Source: JAJRAN01 sp963827135
GTDB lineage: Archaea; Thermoplasmatota; Thermoplasmata; Methanomassiliicoccales; UBA472
DNA length: 64,000 nucleotides
Reading direction: 5' to 3'
Assembly: GCA_963827135.1 (NCBI GenBank)
Contig: CAWGZX010000005.1
Span: forward strand, 657,632 to 721,631
A program made the position numbers and the translations under genes. The notes beneath the pieces are model-generated. The model was not told where the DNA came from. It saw only the letters and a program-made list of their open reading frames with translations, and made no database searches. Each line of letters opens with the position of its first letter. The stretch's first letter is position 1. Shown here piece by piece: positions 18,004 to 26,793 of this stretch.

Positions 18004-19014
18004 TCAATAGGAGGTGTAGTCAAGGCCGAGCTTTGAGGAGCCTACACCTTCGCCCTCGACCACCTCGCCCACGACCTTCGCCCCTTTGCCGAGGACCTTG
18101 ACGGCGTCCTTGGCACTGTCCTCGCGGAGGATGATGGCGAACCCCATGCCCATGTTGAACGTCTGGTACATCTCCCTGTCCTCGATCCCGCCCAGCTCCT
18201 TGAGGGCCTTGAAGATGGGCTGGGGCTTGAGGGGCTTGGAGATGTCGAAGCGGACGCCCTTCTTCAGGCGGACGAAGTTGCGCAGCCCTCCCCCGGTGAC
18301 GTTTACCATTCCGGTGACCTTCGTGCCCTCGAGCAGCTTGAGCACCTGGCGCACATAGATGAGGGTGGGGGTGAGGAGCTCCTCTCCCACGCTCGCGCTC
18401 AGCCCAGGCAACTTCTGGTCTAGAGGGATATCGTTCCACTCAAGGACCTTGCGCGCCAACGTCATTCCGTTGGAATGGACACCGGACGAGGGAAGGCCGA
18501 TGATGGCGTCCCCGACCTCGATCTCCGCGCCTGTGACGATGCGGTCCTTCTCGACGAAGCCGAGGCAGCTTCCCGAGAGGTCTATGCCCTTGACCATCTC
18601 CGGCAGGACCGCTATCTCCCCGCCCACGATCTCGCAGTTTGACATCTTCGCCCCGGCCTGGAGCCCTACACCTATGGCCTCGGTGACCTCGGGGTCCGGC
18701 CGGTCCAGGGCGATGTAGTCCACAAAGGCTATCGGCTCCGCGCCCACGCAAATGGTGTCGTTGACGTTCATCGCCATGCAGTCTATGCCGATCGTGTCCC
18801 ACTTGTTCAGCGCCTCGGCGATGAGCAGCTTGGTGCCGACGCCATCGGTGCAAAGGGTCAAGGCCACATCGCCGAAGTCGATCAAGGAAGTGAACTGGCC
18901 TTTCAGTTCCATCATGCGTCCGCGGCCAGTGCGTCTATGCCTCAGCTGTCTCACCAGGGAGGAGATGGCCTCCGACTTGGCATCGATATCCACACCGGCC
19001 TTGGCATAGGTCAT
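18004..19014 (-). CDS. purM: Phosphoribosylformylglycinamidine cyclo-ligase (AIR synthetase)
   Basis: ATP-dependent closure of the imidazole ring of purines (FGAM to AIR). Family motifs are seen in order: the N-terminal TYAKAGVDIDAKSEAI, DGVGTKLLIAEALNKWDTIGIDCMAMNVND (active site and metal/ATP loop), GGEIAVLPEMVKG, and GLPSSGVHSNGMTLAR. It is about 336 residues, normal for PurM. The ATG at 19014 has AAAGGA about 6 bases upstream and matches the usual start; another ATG lies 21 bases upstream. No other pur gene is adjacent. Confidence 0.95.
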   Translation of the reverse strand: MTYAKAGVDIDAKSEAISSLVRQLRHRRTGRGRMMELKGQFTSLIDFGDVALTLCTDGVGTKLLIAEALNKWDTIGIDCMAMNVNDTICVGAEPIAFVDYIALDRPDPEVTEAIGVGLQAGAKMSNCEIVGGEIAVLPEMVKGIDLSGSCLGFVEKDRIVTGAEIEVGDAIIGLPSSGVHSNGMTLARKVLEWNDIPLDQKLPGLSASVGEELLTPTLIYVRQVLKLLEGTKVTGMVNVTGGGLRNFVRLKKGVRFDISKPLKPQPIFKALKELGGIEDREMYQTFNMGMGFAIILREDSAKDAVKVLGKGAKVVGEVVEGEGVGSSKLGLDYTSY

Positions 19015-19073
19015 GCGGTCCTTTCGCTGGGGCATGGTACCTGGTAAACGTCCCGATTGGAAAAAACTTGCCC

Positions 19074-19373
19074 TCAGCCCTTCCTTTGGATCTCAGAGCC
19101 TTCCAAACAGTGGAAGCGCCTCTTGAAGCCGAGCTCTAGCGAGACTGGACAGTCCTTGCACAGGCATCCCTTCTTCTCCTCGATGCAGAAAGGGCTCCTC
19201 ATGACCACGCAATACAACCTCTCGCCGCTGTTCTTGGCGCATTTGTTATGCGTGCTACAGTCCAGGCACTGGCATACGTCCATCTTGGAGAGGATCCACC
19301 TGTCGAACTCCTCCTCCGACATGCCCACCAGCTCGCTCGCCCTCCTACTCGGTTTGCGTACGCATTTGGCCAT
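19074..19373 (-). CDS. DUF2769-type cysteine-rich protein
   Basis: A 99-residue protein with nine cysteines spaced as in the archaeal DUF2769 family: CQCLDCSTHNKC, then ERLYCVV, C-x6-GCLCKDCPV and a terminal HC. A metal or Fe-S binding role is likely from the cysteine pattern but has not been shown. It stands alone, divergent from rlmE, with about 100 bases between the two starts. Confidence 0.8.
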   Translation of the reverse strand: MAKCVRKPSRRASELVGMSEEEFDRWILSKMDVCQCLDCSTHNKCAKNSGERLYCVVMRSPFCIEEKKGCLCKDCPVSLELGFKRRFHCLEGSEIQRKG

Positions 19374-19471
19374 TGCTCATGCCTCCGGCATGTTTTCATT
19401 CCCTCTGCCCTATTTGAAACCGTCCAAATTGCTAGGCAAAGCTTTATCCTCATCAGAGGAATCGTCGACAT

Positions 19472-20077
19472 GTGTCGAAGCGCTGGATGACGGAGAGGAG
19501 GAACGACCCCTATTCGAAGGCTGCCAAGAAGATGGACTACCGCAGCCGCGCCTCCTTCAAGCTGATCCAGGTAGACGATAAGTTCAAGATTCTGAAGAGA
19601 GGCGCGGTGGTGGCCGACCTGGGCGCCGCCCCTGGAGGGTGGCTGCAGGTAGCGGCCGAGCGCGTCGGGCCCAAGGGGAAGGTGGTGGGGGTGGATCTGC
19701 AGCCCATCGAGCCACTGGAAGGCGTCGAGACGGTGCAAGGGGACATGCGCAAGGAGGACACCGTCACGGACATGCTAGAGGCTCTGGGAGGCAAGGCCGA
19801 TGTCGTCCTCTCTGATATGAGCCCGAACATCTCCGGCAGCTATTCCATGGATCACGCTCGCTCGATCGACCTCTGCGAGCACGCTCTGGAGTTCGCCGAG
19901 AAGGTGCTGAGGCCCGGTGGGGCGCTCGTCCTGAAGATATTCGAGGGGGACATGATGGCCGACTTCATGAAGCTGGTGAGGTCGCACTTCAAAGAGGTCA
20001 AGCTGTACGGCCCGGAAGCCTCCCGAGCCAGCAGCTCGGAGATCTACATCATCGCGCGCGACTTCATCGGCAAATGA
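19472..20077 (+). CDS. rlmE: rRNA 2'-O-methyltransferase, RlmE/FtsJ family
   Basis: A 201-residue SAM-dependent methyltransferase acting on the ribose of rRNA (the U2552-type site). The SAM motif VVADLGAAPGGWLQV is intact, and the K-D-K-E catalytic tetrad is at Lys30, Asp115, Lys155 and Glu190. The start is GTG, about 25 bases after a CTTTATC TATA-like box, so the mRNA is probably leaderless. Archaea have one such protein; it may also act on tRNA. Confidence 0.93.
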   Translation: MSKRWMTERRNDPYSKAAKKMDYRSRASFKLIQVDDKFKILKRGAVVADLGAAPGGWLQVAAERVGPKGKVVGVDLQPIEPLEGVETVQGDMRKEDTVTDMLEALGGKADVVLSDMSPNISGSYSMDHARSIDLCEHALEFAEKVLRPGGALVLKIFEGDMMADFMKLVRSHFKEVKLYGPEASRASSSEIYIIARDFIGK

Positions 20078-20163
20078 TACGATTTTCGTAGCTGCCAGAG
20101 CTTCGTCCGACGACGAGACGCAATCGGGAAACCTTTAATGCGAATGATAGGATTCGCCTTTCG

Positions 20164-20412
20164 ATGTTGACCTACATCACCGTGACATTCAGCTCCGAGG
20201 GCGCCAAGCCCTCCAAGGTCTTCGACGCCTTGAACAACATGGGGTTCAAACCGACCACGGGCAACTACGACGCCGTATACACCTGGGACAAGCAGGCCAC
20301 GCTGGAAGACGCCATCTCCTTGGCGGACATGGTGGTCGTGACCCTGAAGGGCATGGGCGTCATGGTAAAGCTGGAGACAGTGGGCAACAACGACCACGAA
20401 GATGAGGATTAG
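20164..20412 (+). CDS. Conserved hypothetical small protein (82 aa)
   Basis: An 82-residue acidic alpha/beta protein with a ferredoxin-like or ACT-like pattern (LTYITVTFSSEGAKPSKVF, then DMVVVTLKGMGVMVKLETV). I do not recognise the family. A CCTTTAAT TATA box ends about 25 bases upstream of the ATG, so the transcript is likely leaderless. It lies 15 bases before the FAH-family gene and is probably cotranscribed with it. Confidence 0.7.
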   Translation: MLTYITVTFSSEGAKPSKVFDALNNMGFKPTTGNYDAVYTWDKQATLEDAISLADMVVVTLKGMGVMVKLETVGNNDHEDED

Positions 20413-20427
20413 ACATCGAGTGGTGAT

Positions 20428-21054
20428 ATGCGACCTGGCAAGATCGTCTGCATCGGGCAGAACTACCACGCCCACATAAAGGAGCTCAAGTCCGAGGTAC
20501 CGAGCGAGCCAGTCATATTCCTGAAGCCAGCGAGCGCCATGATCGCCAACGGCCAGCCGATCACGCTACCCCCCGGACTGGGAAGGATCGATTACGAGGG
20601 CGAGCTGGCTGTGACCATTGGCAAGAAGGCCAAGAACGTTACTATCCATGGAGCGCTGAAGCACGTCGAGGCGGCGGCGGTCTTCAATGACGTGACCGCG
20701 CGAGACGTCCAGTCCGTAGCGCGCAAGGCCGGGCTGCCCTGGTCCTTGGCCAAGGGCATGGACACCTTCGCTCCGATGTCCGAGCCCAAGCCGCTCTCCG
20801 AGGTCGGGGACCTTAAGGCTTTGAAGGTACAGACGCGCCTGAACGGCGAGCTGAGGCAGGACGGGAGGACCGCGGACATGATCTTCCCTGTCGAGGAGCT
20901 CGTTGCTTACATATCCAAGTACATGGTCCTCGAGCCTGGGGACGTCATTGCGACAGGAACCCCGGAGGGAGTGGGCCCGATCAAAAACGGGGACGTGGTG
21001 GAGATCGAGATCAAAGGCGTCGGCAAACTGACCAACCCGGTCATGGCACGCTGA
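20428..21054 (+). CDS. Fumarylacetoacetate hydrolase family protein
   Basis: A 208-residue FAH-domain enzyme. Metal ligands appear in the DYEGELAVTIG segment and in FNDVTARD. The LAKGMDTFAPM and VIATGTPEGVGP motifs are typical of the short single-domain FAHD1-like group, which includes acylpyruvases, oxaloacetate decarboxylases and 2-hydroxyhepta-diene-dioate isomerases. The exact substrate cannot be assigned. The gene is complete and ends 7 bases from the stop of the convergent helicase. Confidence 0.9.
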   Translation: MRPGKIVCIGQNYHAHIKELKSEVPSEPVIFLKPASAMIANGQPITLPPGLGRIDYEGELAVTIGKKAKNVTIHGALKHVEAAAVFNDVTARDVQSVARKAGLPWSLAKGMDTFAPMSEPKPLSEVGDLKALKVQTRLNGELRQDGRTADMIFPVEELVAYISKYMVLEPGDVIATGTPEGVGPIKNGDVVEIEIKGVGKLTNPVMAR

Positions 21055-21060
21055 ACTTGT

Positions 21061-23802
21061 TCAATCCCAGAACTTCTTCGTCCGGGCGTAGTTGATCTCG
21101 GCGCTGAGGATCTCGCGCAGGAACTCGTCCTCGTTCTCGTGGAAGCCAGATAGGACGCGAGCCGCCGTGTCGGGGCCGACGCCCCTGCCCGCCAGGCAAA
21201 GCAAGGCCTTCTTGCCGTTCTTGTTGACCAGGCTGGCGTTCTTGTACATGCGCCGGACCTCGGCCTCCTCCTCTTCCTTGAGGTCCTTCTTGGAGAGCAA
21301 CCTGACGTCGTCCTTGTTGTAGGAGTGCAGGGCCGCGACCATCTTCCCCCCGCAGCGTTCGCAGAGTATGTGGCGGGGGGCCTCCTTCACCCTGAGCTTC
21401 CACTGCGCCTTGCAGTTGAGGCAGGTCATGAACATCTGCTCCTCCTCCAGGCGGTTCTTCAGCGCCATGAGGATGGAGTGGTCCGCCCTCTGGGGCGCTA
21501 TGAGCTCCCTGGAGTGTTCCAGCCCTGCCCTGCCGATGGGCGTGAGGGGGGTGACCTCGATCCTTAGCTCCCCGGACTCGATCAGCCTCACCACCTTCGC
21601 GGTGCCATCCAGGTCCAGGTCCTCCCAGAGGACGCGGGCCACCGCCTCATCGTACATCGGCGTGCCGTCGTACGCCTCGAACAAACGGTTGAAGTTGATT
21701 GAATGGTAATCCGCCTCCTTCTCCACCGCCCCGAACTTCTTGGCCACGTGGACGAACCTCCATCTGAGGAAGGAGGAGTTCTTGATCACCAGGCGCACCA
21801 GCCCCTCGACGTTCTCCGACCTGATGGACTTCAGGGTTTCGATGATCGTGGCCGCCCTGATGTCCCGGGGAAGCTCCAGGACGATGCGATATGGGTCGGT
21901 GTGCACCGCGATGCTCTCACCGATGCGCGCGGACAGCAGCACCGACAGAAGCTTGGAGAGGGTCTCGTTGATCTTGGAGCCGAAGCAGCAGTTCAGTATG
22001 GCCAGCTTCTTCCCCATCTCCAAGGTTAGCAGTTGGTCGGTAGGGACCGTGGCCTCCTTGCTCTGCTCCTCCAGATAGCGGCGCAGCCGGGTCACGGCCT
22101 CCTCGTCCCCCGCGTAGTCGTGATAGTTGCCTAGGCGGCGCAGGCGGCCGACCTCCATGCCGACGTCGAATGGCACCGGGATGTCCTCCCCCACCCACGA
22201 GGGTATCGAACCGATCTCCTTCACCTGCTCCACCAGCAGCTCGTCCTCCTTGAGCTCGATGATGCGCCAGGACCTTCCCCGGGTGATGAAGGTGGCGTAA
22301 GGCTCAGCGAACGAGACCACGAAAGACTCATCCAGCTGGCCGACGATCTTGCGCGAGGAGAGCTCCCTGATCCTGAAGCTCCTCTCGTCCGGGATCATGG
22401 AGAGGTTGTCGTAGAAGTAGCGCATGCCCCGGCTCGAGCGCCGATACTCCCTCTCCCCTATGAATACGAGCCCGATCCTCCCCAGCTGCTCGAGCACGCC
22501 CTCGAAAGTCTCCTTGGTCAAATGGCGGAAGGGATAGGAGCGGACCACGGTCCGATAGGCCTCCTCCTTGTCCACCGTCCCCGCCATGGTCATGGCCACC
22601 AGCTGGTTCGCCAGCACGGTCAATGGGCTCTCCCGCACCCTCAGCGGCTCCAGCTCCTCCTTGCTGGACTTGCGGGTGATGACCAATGACTCGGCTATCT
22701 CGTCCGGCGTCGAGGCGACGATGGCCCCTTCCGACTTAGCGCCGACGCTATGCCCCGCCCTCCCCATCCTCTGTATCAGCCTGGCGACCTGGCGAGGAGA
22801 GTTGTATTGGATGGCGAAGTCGGCGCTCCCGATGTCGATGCCGAGCTCGAGCGAGGACGTGCAGATCAGCCCCTTCAGCCGCTCCTGCTTGAAGCTCTCC
22901 TCCATCTCGATGCGTATCTCCTTGGAGAGCGAGCCGTGGTGCACGCCCACCGGGAACTTATCGTCCCAGACGTGATACCTGGCCGCGAGCGCCTCCGCCG
23001 TGTCCCGGGTGTTCACGAAGAGCAGCGTCGAGCGGTGCGCCTCGATGATCTCGCGGCACCTCCGCATGCAGGCCATGAGCTGGGGCTCGCTCAGCAGCGT
23101 TCCCGCCAAATCCTTGTCCATCTCGGTCACGCTCGGGCTCTGCACCCTGACCTGCATGTCCTTGGCCACGTGGGCCCGGATCATGGTCACCTTGCGCTCC
23201 GTCCCGCCCAGGTAGTTTGCGACCTCCTGCACGCTCCCCACCGTGGCGGATAGCCCGACCCTCTGGAACTCGCCCGCTTCCTCCACCAGGCGCTCCATGG
23301 CCACGGCCAGCTGCGCACCTCGCTCGTCTTCGGCGAGCTCGTGGATCTCATCGATGACGAAGAAGCGCACGTTGGCCAGGTGCTCCTTGAGCCTCTTTCC
23401 CGAGAACATTATCTGCAGCGTCTCCGGCGTGGTGATCAGCACGTCGGGTGCCTTGCGCGACTGGCGCGTCCTTTCGGATTGAGGCGTGTCTCCATGCCTC
23501 ACGGCCACGTCAAGGCCAAGGGCTTTGCCGAACTCGTCCAGGCGCCGTAGAAGGTCGCGGTTGAGCGCCCTGAGCGGCGTGACGTAGACGCATTTGATGC
23601 CCTTGCCCTCGGACCTCAGGAGCATGTGGAAGATCGGAAGCATGGCGGCTTCGGTCTTGCCGATCCCCGTCGGCGCCACCAGGAGCACGTGCTCTCCCTT
23701 GAGGATGTGAGGGATGGCCTGGCGCTGCGGGCCGGTTGGCTCGTGGATGTTCTTCTCCTTGAGCACCTTCACAATCTTTGGGTCGAGCAGCTCGAATACC
23801 AT
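21061..23802 (-). CDS. Lhr-type DEAD/DEAH-box ATP-dependent helicase
   Basis: A 913-residue superfamily 2 helicase. Motif I is PTGIGKTEAA, motif II DEIHELAEDERGAQL, motif III LSAT, motif IV/V in LGIDIGSADFAIQYNSPR, and motif VI RMGRAGHS. A winged-helix and C-terminal extension follow, and the last about 160 residues carry a zinc ribbon (CLNCKAQW...CERCGG) and a helix-hairpin-like end. Archaeal Lhr proteins are 3'-5' helicases linked to repair and replication restart. The C-terminal zinc ribbon is a useful subgroup mark. Monocistronic. Confidence 0.93.
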   Translation of the reverse strand: MVFELLDPKIVKVLKEKNIHEPTGPQRQAIPHILKGEHVLLVAPTGIGKTEAAMLPIFHMLLRSEGKGIKCVYVTPLRALNRDLLRRLDEFGKALGLDVAVRHGDTPQSERTRQSRKAPDVLITTPETLQIMFSGKRLKEHLANVRFFVIDEIHELAEDERGAQLAVAMERLVEEAGEFQRVGLSATVGSVQEVANYLGGTERKVTMIRAHVAKDMQVRVQSPSVTEMDKDLAGTLLSEPQLMACMRRCREIIEAHRSTLLFVNTRDTAEALAARYHVWDDKFPVGVHHGSLSKEIRIEMEESFKQERLKGLICTSSLELGIDIGSADFAIQYNSPRQVARLIQRMGRAGHSVGAKSEGAIVASTPDEIAESLVITRKSSKEELEPLRVRESPLTVLANQLVAMTMAGTVDKEEAYRTVVRSYPFRHLTKETFEGVLEQLGRIGLVFIGEREYRRSSRGMRYFYDNLSMIPDERSFRIRELSSRKIVGQLDESFVVSFAEPYATFITRGRSWRIIELKEDELLVEQVKEIGSIPSWVGEDIPVPFDVGMEVGRLRRLGNYHDYAGDEEAVTRLRRYLEEQSKEATVPTDQLLTLEMGKKLAILNCCFGSKINETLSKLLSVLLSARIGESIAVHTDPYRIVLELPRDIRAATIIETLKSIRSENVEGLVRLVIKNSSFLRWRFVHVAKKFGAVEKEADYHSINFNRLFEAYDGTPMYDEAVARVLWEDLDLDGTAKVVRLIESGELRIEVTPLTPIGRAGLEHSRELIAPQRADHSILMALKNRLEEEQMFMTCLNCKAQWKLRVKEAPRHILCERCGGKMVAALHSYNKDDVRLLSKKDLKEEEEAEVRRMYKNASLVNKNGKKALLCLAGRGVGPDTAARVLSGFHENEDEFLREILSAEINYARTKKFWD

Positions 23803-23996
23803 AGGCCTCGGAATCCAAACCTTGGCGGTACTTGAACCTATCGAGATGGTCCGCGAAAATCATGCTATCAGCGTCGGCTTCAGAGACGATGAAGGTGAGA
23901 TAGGAAGCGCAGACTGCATCTCGATCTTGATAGAAGAATGGCAGAGCGATGCCTAGAAGAGCCCATAGATGCAATAGTCCGCCAAGAGGGCAATCG

Positions 23997-24320
23997 ATGG
24001 AGGTTCGGCTCGACGGTTCTGAGCGCGAGACGAAGCTGGATCTGGACTTGGGAGAACACCTCTTCGTCAACGTGGAGGGCAATCCCACGACTGGATACCA
24101 GTGGCAGGTGATCTCCTGGAAACCCGAGGTCCTTGATTGGACGGAGGGGCCGACCTACCAAGCCTCGGCCCCGGGCCTTGTCGGCTCGGGAGGCACGTTC
24201 CGATTCGGCTTCAAGCCTGTGAAAAAAGGGAGGGCCACGATCAAGATGGTTTATCGTCGATCCTGGGAGGAGGGAATTGCCCCGGCCAAGACGGCGGTCC
24301 TGAAGGTAAGGATCAAATGA
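23997..24320 (+). CDS. Chagasin/I42-family cysteine peptidase inhibitor-like protein
   Basis: A 107-residue protein with the three inhibitor loops of family I42: NPTTGYQW (BC loop), GSGGTFRFGF (DE loop) and a YRRSWE segment (FG loop, usually RPWE). No signal peptide is visible, so it would act inside the cell. The ATG at 23997 has AAGAGGG upstream. Homologues in archaea and bacteria inhibit papain-like proteases; the target here is unknown. Confidence 0.85.
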   Translation: MEVRLDGSERETKLDLDLGEHLFVNVEGNPTTGYQWQVISWKPEVLDWTEGPTYQASAPGLVGSGGTFRFGFKPVKKGRATIKMVYRRSWEEGIAPAKTAVLKVRIK

Positions 24321-24391
24321 GCTTCGGAAGGACTTATCATTCCTGGCCTAGCGCGAACTGATGGCGCCTCGTCCTGTCAAGGTTCCAGCAA

Positions 24392-25558
24392 TCACTGTGT
24401 CGTAGCCTCAGCCAGCAGCTCCGAGAGGTCCATCACCTTGATATCCGAGCCTAGCTGCTTCGCGCCCTGCTGCAAGTTGAGCACGCAGAACGGGCAAGTG
24501 GTGATGATGCGCTCGGCACCGGTCTCAACGGCCTCCTTGACGCGCTTGGCGGCGATGTTGACAGCGAACTCATTGAACTGCGACTTGTAGCCGCCTCCCG
24601 CACCACAGCATTGTGAGCTCATGCGGTTGTGGCCCATTTCCACGAGCTCGAGGCCGGGAACGGACTTGATGACCTCGCGCGGTACCTCGAACACGCCCGC
24701 ATGCCTTCCCAGATGGCAGGGGTCATGGTAGGTGACCTTCATGCCGCCGTAGTTCTTGGTGAACTTGACCCTCTTCTCCTTCAGGAGCTTGAGGGCGTAC
24801 TGCGAGAAGTGGTAGACCTCGAACGAAGGTCGCGAATAGAAGCGCTTGTAATCGTGCGTGGTGGTCTTGTAACAGCCAGCGCAGGCAGTGACCATGGCCT
24901 TGGCCCCCATCTTCTCCGTTTGGCGGACATTGTTCTCGGCGAAGTCGCGGGATGCCTTGGTCTGGCCAGTCCTGAGCATGGGCGAGGTGCAGCACATCTC
25001 GTCCGCGCCCATTATGTTCTGCTTGACGCCGCAGCGGTCGAGGAAGGTGGCCGCGGCCTGAGGGATCCTCTGCATCCTGTACGAGGCGGTGCAGCCTGCG
25101 AAGAAGCAGACCTCGGGATTGAAAGGAACCTTTTGGATGTTAGAGGGGAACCAGTCCCCACGCTTGGCCGGGGGCTCCTTGTAGGGGTTGTTGTTGGCCA
25201 GGATGCTCTCTCCCAGCTTCTTATGCGCGGGAAGCGGCCCCTTCCCTTGGTCCACAACCCACTCGCGGACGATCTCCCAGAACTCGGCGAACTCGATGCT
25301 TACATGGCAGACCGACCAGCACGCAGCACAGCCGGTGCACTTGTATAAGGCCTCGACGAACTCCTCGTCCACCTCGACCTTACGGCCGAGAAGCTTGTCG
25401 ATTGGGGTCTTGTTCTGCAGCTGCTTCAAGTAGTAAATCTTGCCACGAGGACTGTTCGATTCCCATGGCTCCTGGGCGTACGTGTCGCACACGCGGACGC
25501 AATAACCACACTGGAGACAGGCTGACAATTCCCTGTTTATGTTCGGCAACCTTGCCAT
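24392..25558 (-). CDS. hdrD: HdrD-like CCG-domain iron-sulfur protein (heterodisulfide reductase subunit D family)
   Basis: A 388-residue protein with two N-terminal [4Fe-4S] motifs (CLQCGYCVRVC and CTGCAACWSVC) and two CCG domains (EMCCTSP...CAGCY; SQCCGAGGG...CPFC), which bind the non-cubane clusters that split disulfides in HdrB/HdrD. The length fits stand-alone HdrD. In methanogens HdrD reduces CoM-S-S-CoB; in other archaea such proteins are general thiol/disulfide or lactate/glycolate oxidoreductase subunits (GlpC, LutA). No hdrE or FAD subunit is adjacent. The ATG at 25558 has GAGGTG upstream. A divergent Ehr-type complex lies 1.2 kb away, a possible functional partner. Confidence 0.85.
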   Translation of the reverse strand: MARLPNINRELSACLQCGYCVRVCDTYAQEPWESNSPRGKIYYLKQLQNKTPIDKLLGRKVEVDEEFVEALYKCTGCAACWSVCHVSIEFAEFWEIVREWVVDQGKGPLPAHKKLGESILANNNPYKEPPAKRGDWFPSNIQKVPFNPEVCFFAGCTASYRMQRIPQAAATFLDRCGVKQNIMGADEMCCTSPMLRTGQTKASRDFAENNVRQTEKMGAKAMVTACAGCYKTTTHDYKRFYSRPSFEVYHFSQYALKLLKEKRVKFTKNYGGMKVTYHDPCHLGRHAGVFEVPREVIKSVPGLELVEMGHNRMSSQCCGAGGGYKSQFNEFAVNIAAKRVKEAVETGAERIITTCPFCVLNLQQGAKQLGSDIKVMDLSELLAEATTQ

Positions 25559-25733
25559 TCCACGCACCTCTAATATTGCACCGGACCAGCCGGTGAATCA
25601 AGTCCCACGCAGAGGCGGGGGACGGAATTGCTCTAGGCATGATACCTAGGTATTTTAATCTATTTACCTGGGACGCTGGTACGTCGTGTCCGGGCCACGT
25701 TTAACGCCATTAAAAAAGTTTCGCAAAATTGCC

Positions 25734-26249
25734 TCAACCTTCCAAAATAGGACCGTAACCGTACCATGCCCCGCCCAGCTTAAGGGTGCGGACGTTCTCC
25801 TCGAGGATCTCCCGGTGACGGTGCTCCCAACGAGCAAGCTCCTCGATCGTCGCCTTGGTCTTGGGTTCTATTGCACGGGAGAGCGCGTCCTGGTACATGT
25901 TGATGGAGTTGATCTCGACCTCTATTCCTTTTTCTAATGCGGCGACCTCGTCCTCCAAGGCAAGGCAAGACCCCTCCGGCTTGACGAATACCTTGCTGGG
26001 CAGGAGCTCCAGATATTCATGCAAAGGCTCTGCCCTCAAACCACTCTGGGACAACCGGTCGATCTCATTCTTGATTATCCTGGCATGCTCCTTCTCGTCA
26101 TTGCCCAGGCTCCGCATCAATGCCTTCCCCTTATCGTCCGCCACGCACTCCCCGAGGTCGGAATAGAATTGGATCCCGAACTCCTCGATGGCCATTGCTG
26201 TCTTAAGCACGGCCAGGCTCATCTCCCCTTTGGCGGTCACTGCCTCCAT
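25734..26249 (-). CDS. Ferritin-like/rubrerythrin-type diiron protein
   Basis: A 171-residue four-helix protein. Diiron ligand motifs are seen as AIEEFGIQFYSDL and DEKEHARII in the first half and an EVEINSINMYQDAL...EHRHREIL pair in the second. There is no rubredoxin CxxC domain, so this is an erythrin or Rbr-like stand-alone ferritin domain, likely a peroxide or oxygen defence protein. The ATG at 26249 follows a GGGAGGGA site. The longer open frame upstream lies over the neighbouring gene and is not used. Confidence 0.85.
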   Translation of the reverse strand: MEAVTAKGEMSLAVLKTAMAIEEFGIQFYSDLGECVADDKGKALMRSLGNDEKEHARIIKNEIDRLSQSGLRAEPLHEYLELLPSKVFVKPEGSCLALEDEVAALEKGIEVEINSINMYQDALSRAIEPKTKATIEELARWEHRHREILEENVRTLKLGGAWYGYGPILEG

Positions 26250-26397
26250 GCGAGTCCCTCCCCCGATACAACCAAGGCGCGCGTATATTAACGCAATGGT
26301 GCTCTCGCCAACGGTATCGAAGCAAGGGACAAGTTTCTTACATGGCCTTACGAATCCTACCCTCATGGGCCGGAGCTTCAAGAGGAAGGAGAAGGTC

Positions 26398-26601
26398 ATG
26401 GGTGACGAGGAGATCAAGGCCGCCACCGGCAAGAACTGGCAGGAATGGTTCGCCATTCTGGACGAGTATGGGGTGGAAGAGAGGGGGCACGAGCTCACGG
26501 TCAAGCACCTAAGGGAACACCACAAGCTCTCTGAGCCAATGGCAAAGGAGGTGGCCATGCGCTACGAGAATGATAGGGGCCTGCGTTCTCTTACTTCCTA
26601 G
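26398..26601 (+). CDS. DUF4287-type small protein
   Basis: A 67-residue protein with the DUF4287 pattern: ATGKNWQEWFAILDEYG, then HLREHHKLSEPMAKEVAMRYENDRGL. The family is common and its function unknown; it is often fused to or found near DUF5655 proteins. The ATG at 26398 is preceded by AAGGAGAAGG; another ATG at 26365 is possible. It overlaps no other gene. Confidence 0.78.
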   Translation: MGDEEIKAATGKNWQEWFAILDEYGVEERGHELTVKHLREHHKLSEPMAKEVAMRYENDRGLRSLTS

Positions 26602-26676
26602 AACGTTGTCCTTTGGAGCTAAATTAATAAGTCGAAGATCGAAATGATTCCTATCGAAATCTAATCTCACGAAACG

Positions 26677-26684
26677 CTTAAAAG
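26677..26684 (+). promoter_or_regulatory. TATA box candidate of the Ehr-type complex operon
   Basis: CTTAAAAG, flanked by A/G-rich sequence, 117 bases upstream of the first gene at 26794. An ATG at 26727 starts a short out-of-frame reading stretch in the leader, which may mean that the true 5' end of the first gene is unresolved. Confidence 0.4.
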
Positions 26685-26793
26685 GGATGAAGGTTTTGCC
26701 AGCCAAAACCGGGTATCCTTACCTTGATGACCGTACGCATCATGAGAGGGTCCGAAGAGGTGGCTCGAAACGCTAGGTACCTATACGTTCGCC

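Noticed and set aside
26727..26793. Short reading frame MTVRIMRGSEEVARN upstream of hyfB as its true N-terminus
   Set aside because: Joining it to hyfB would need a gained base, unlike most losses seen in the archaeal part, and the sequence shows no helix or family match.
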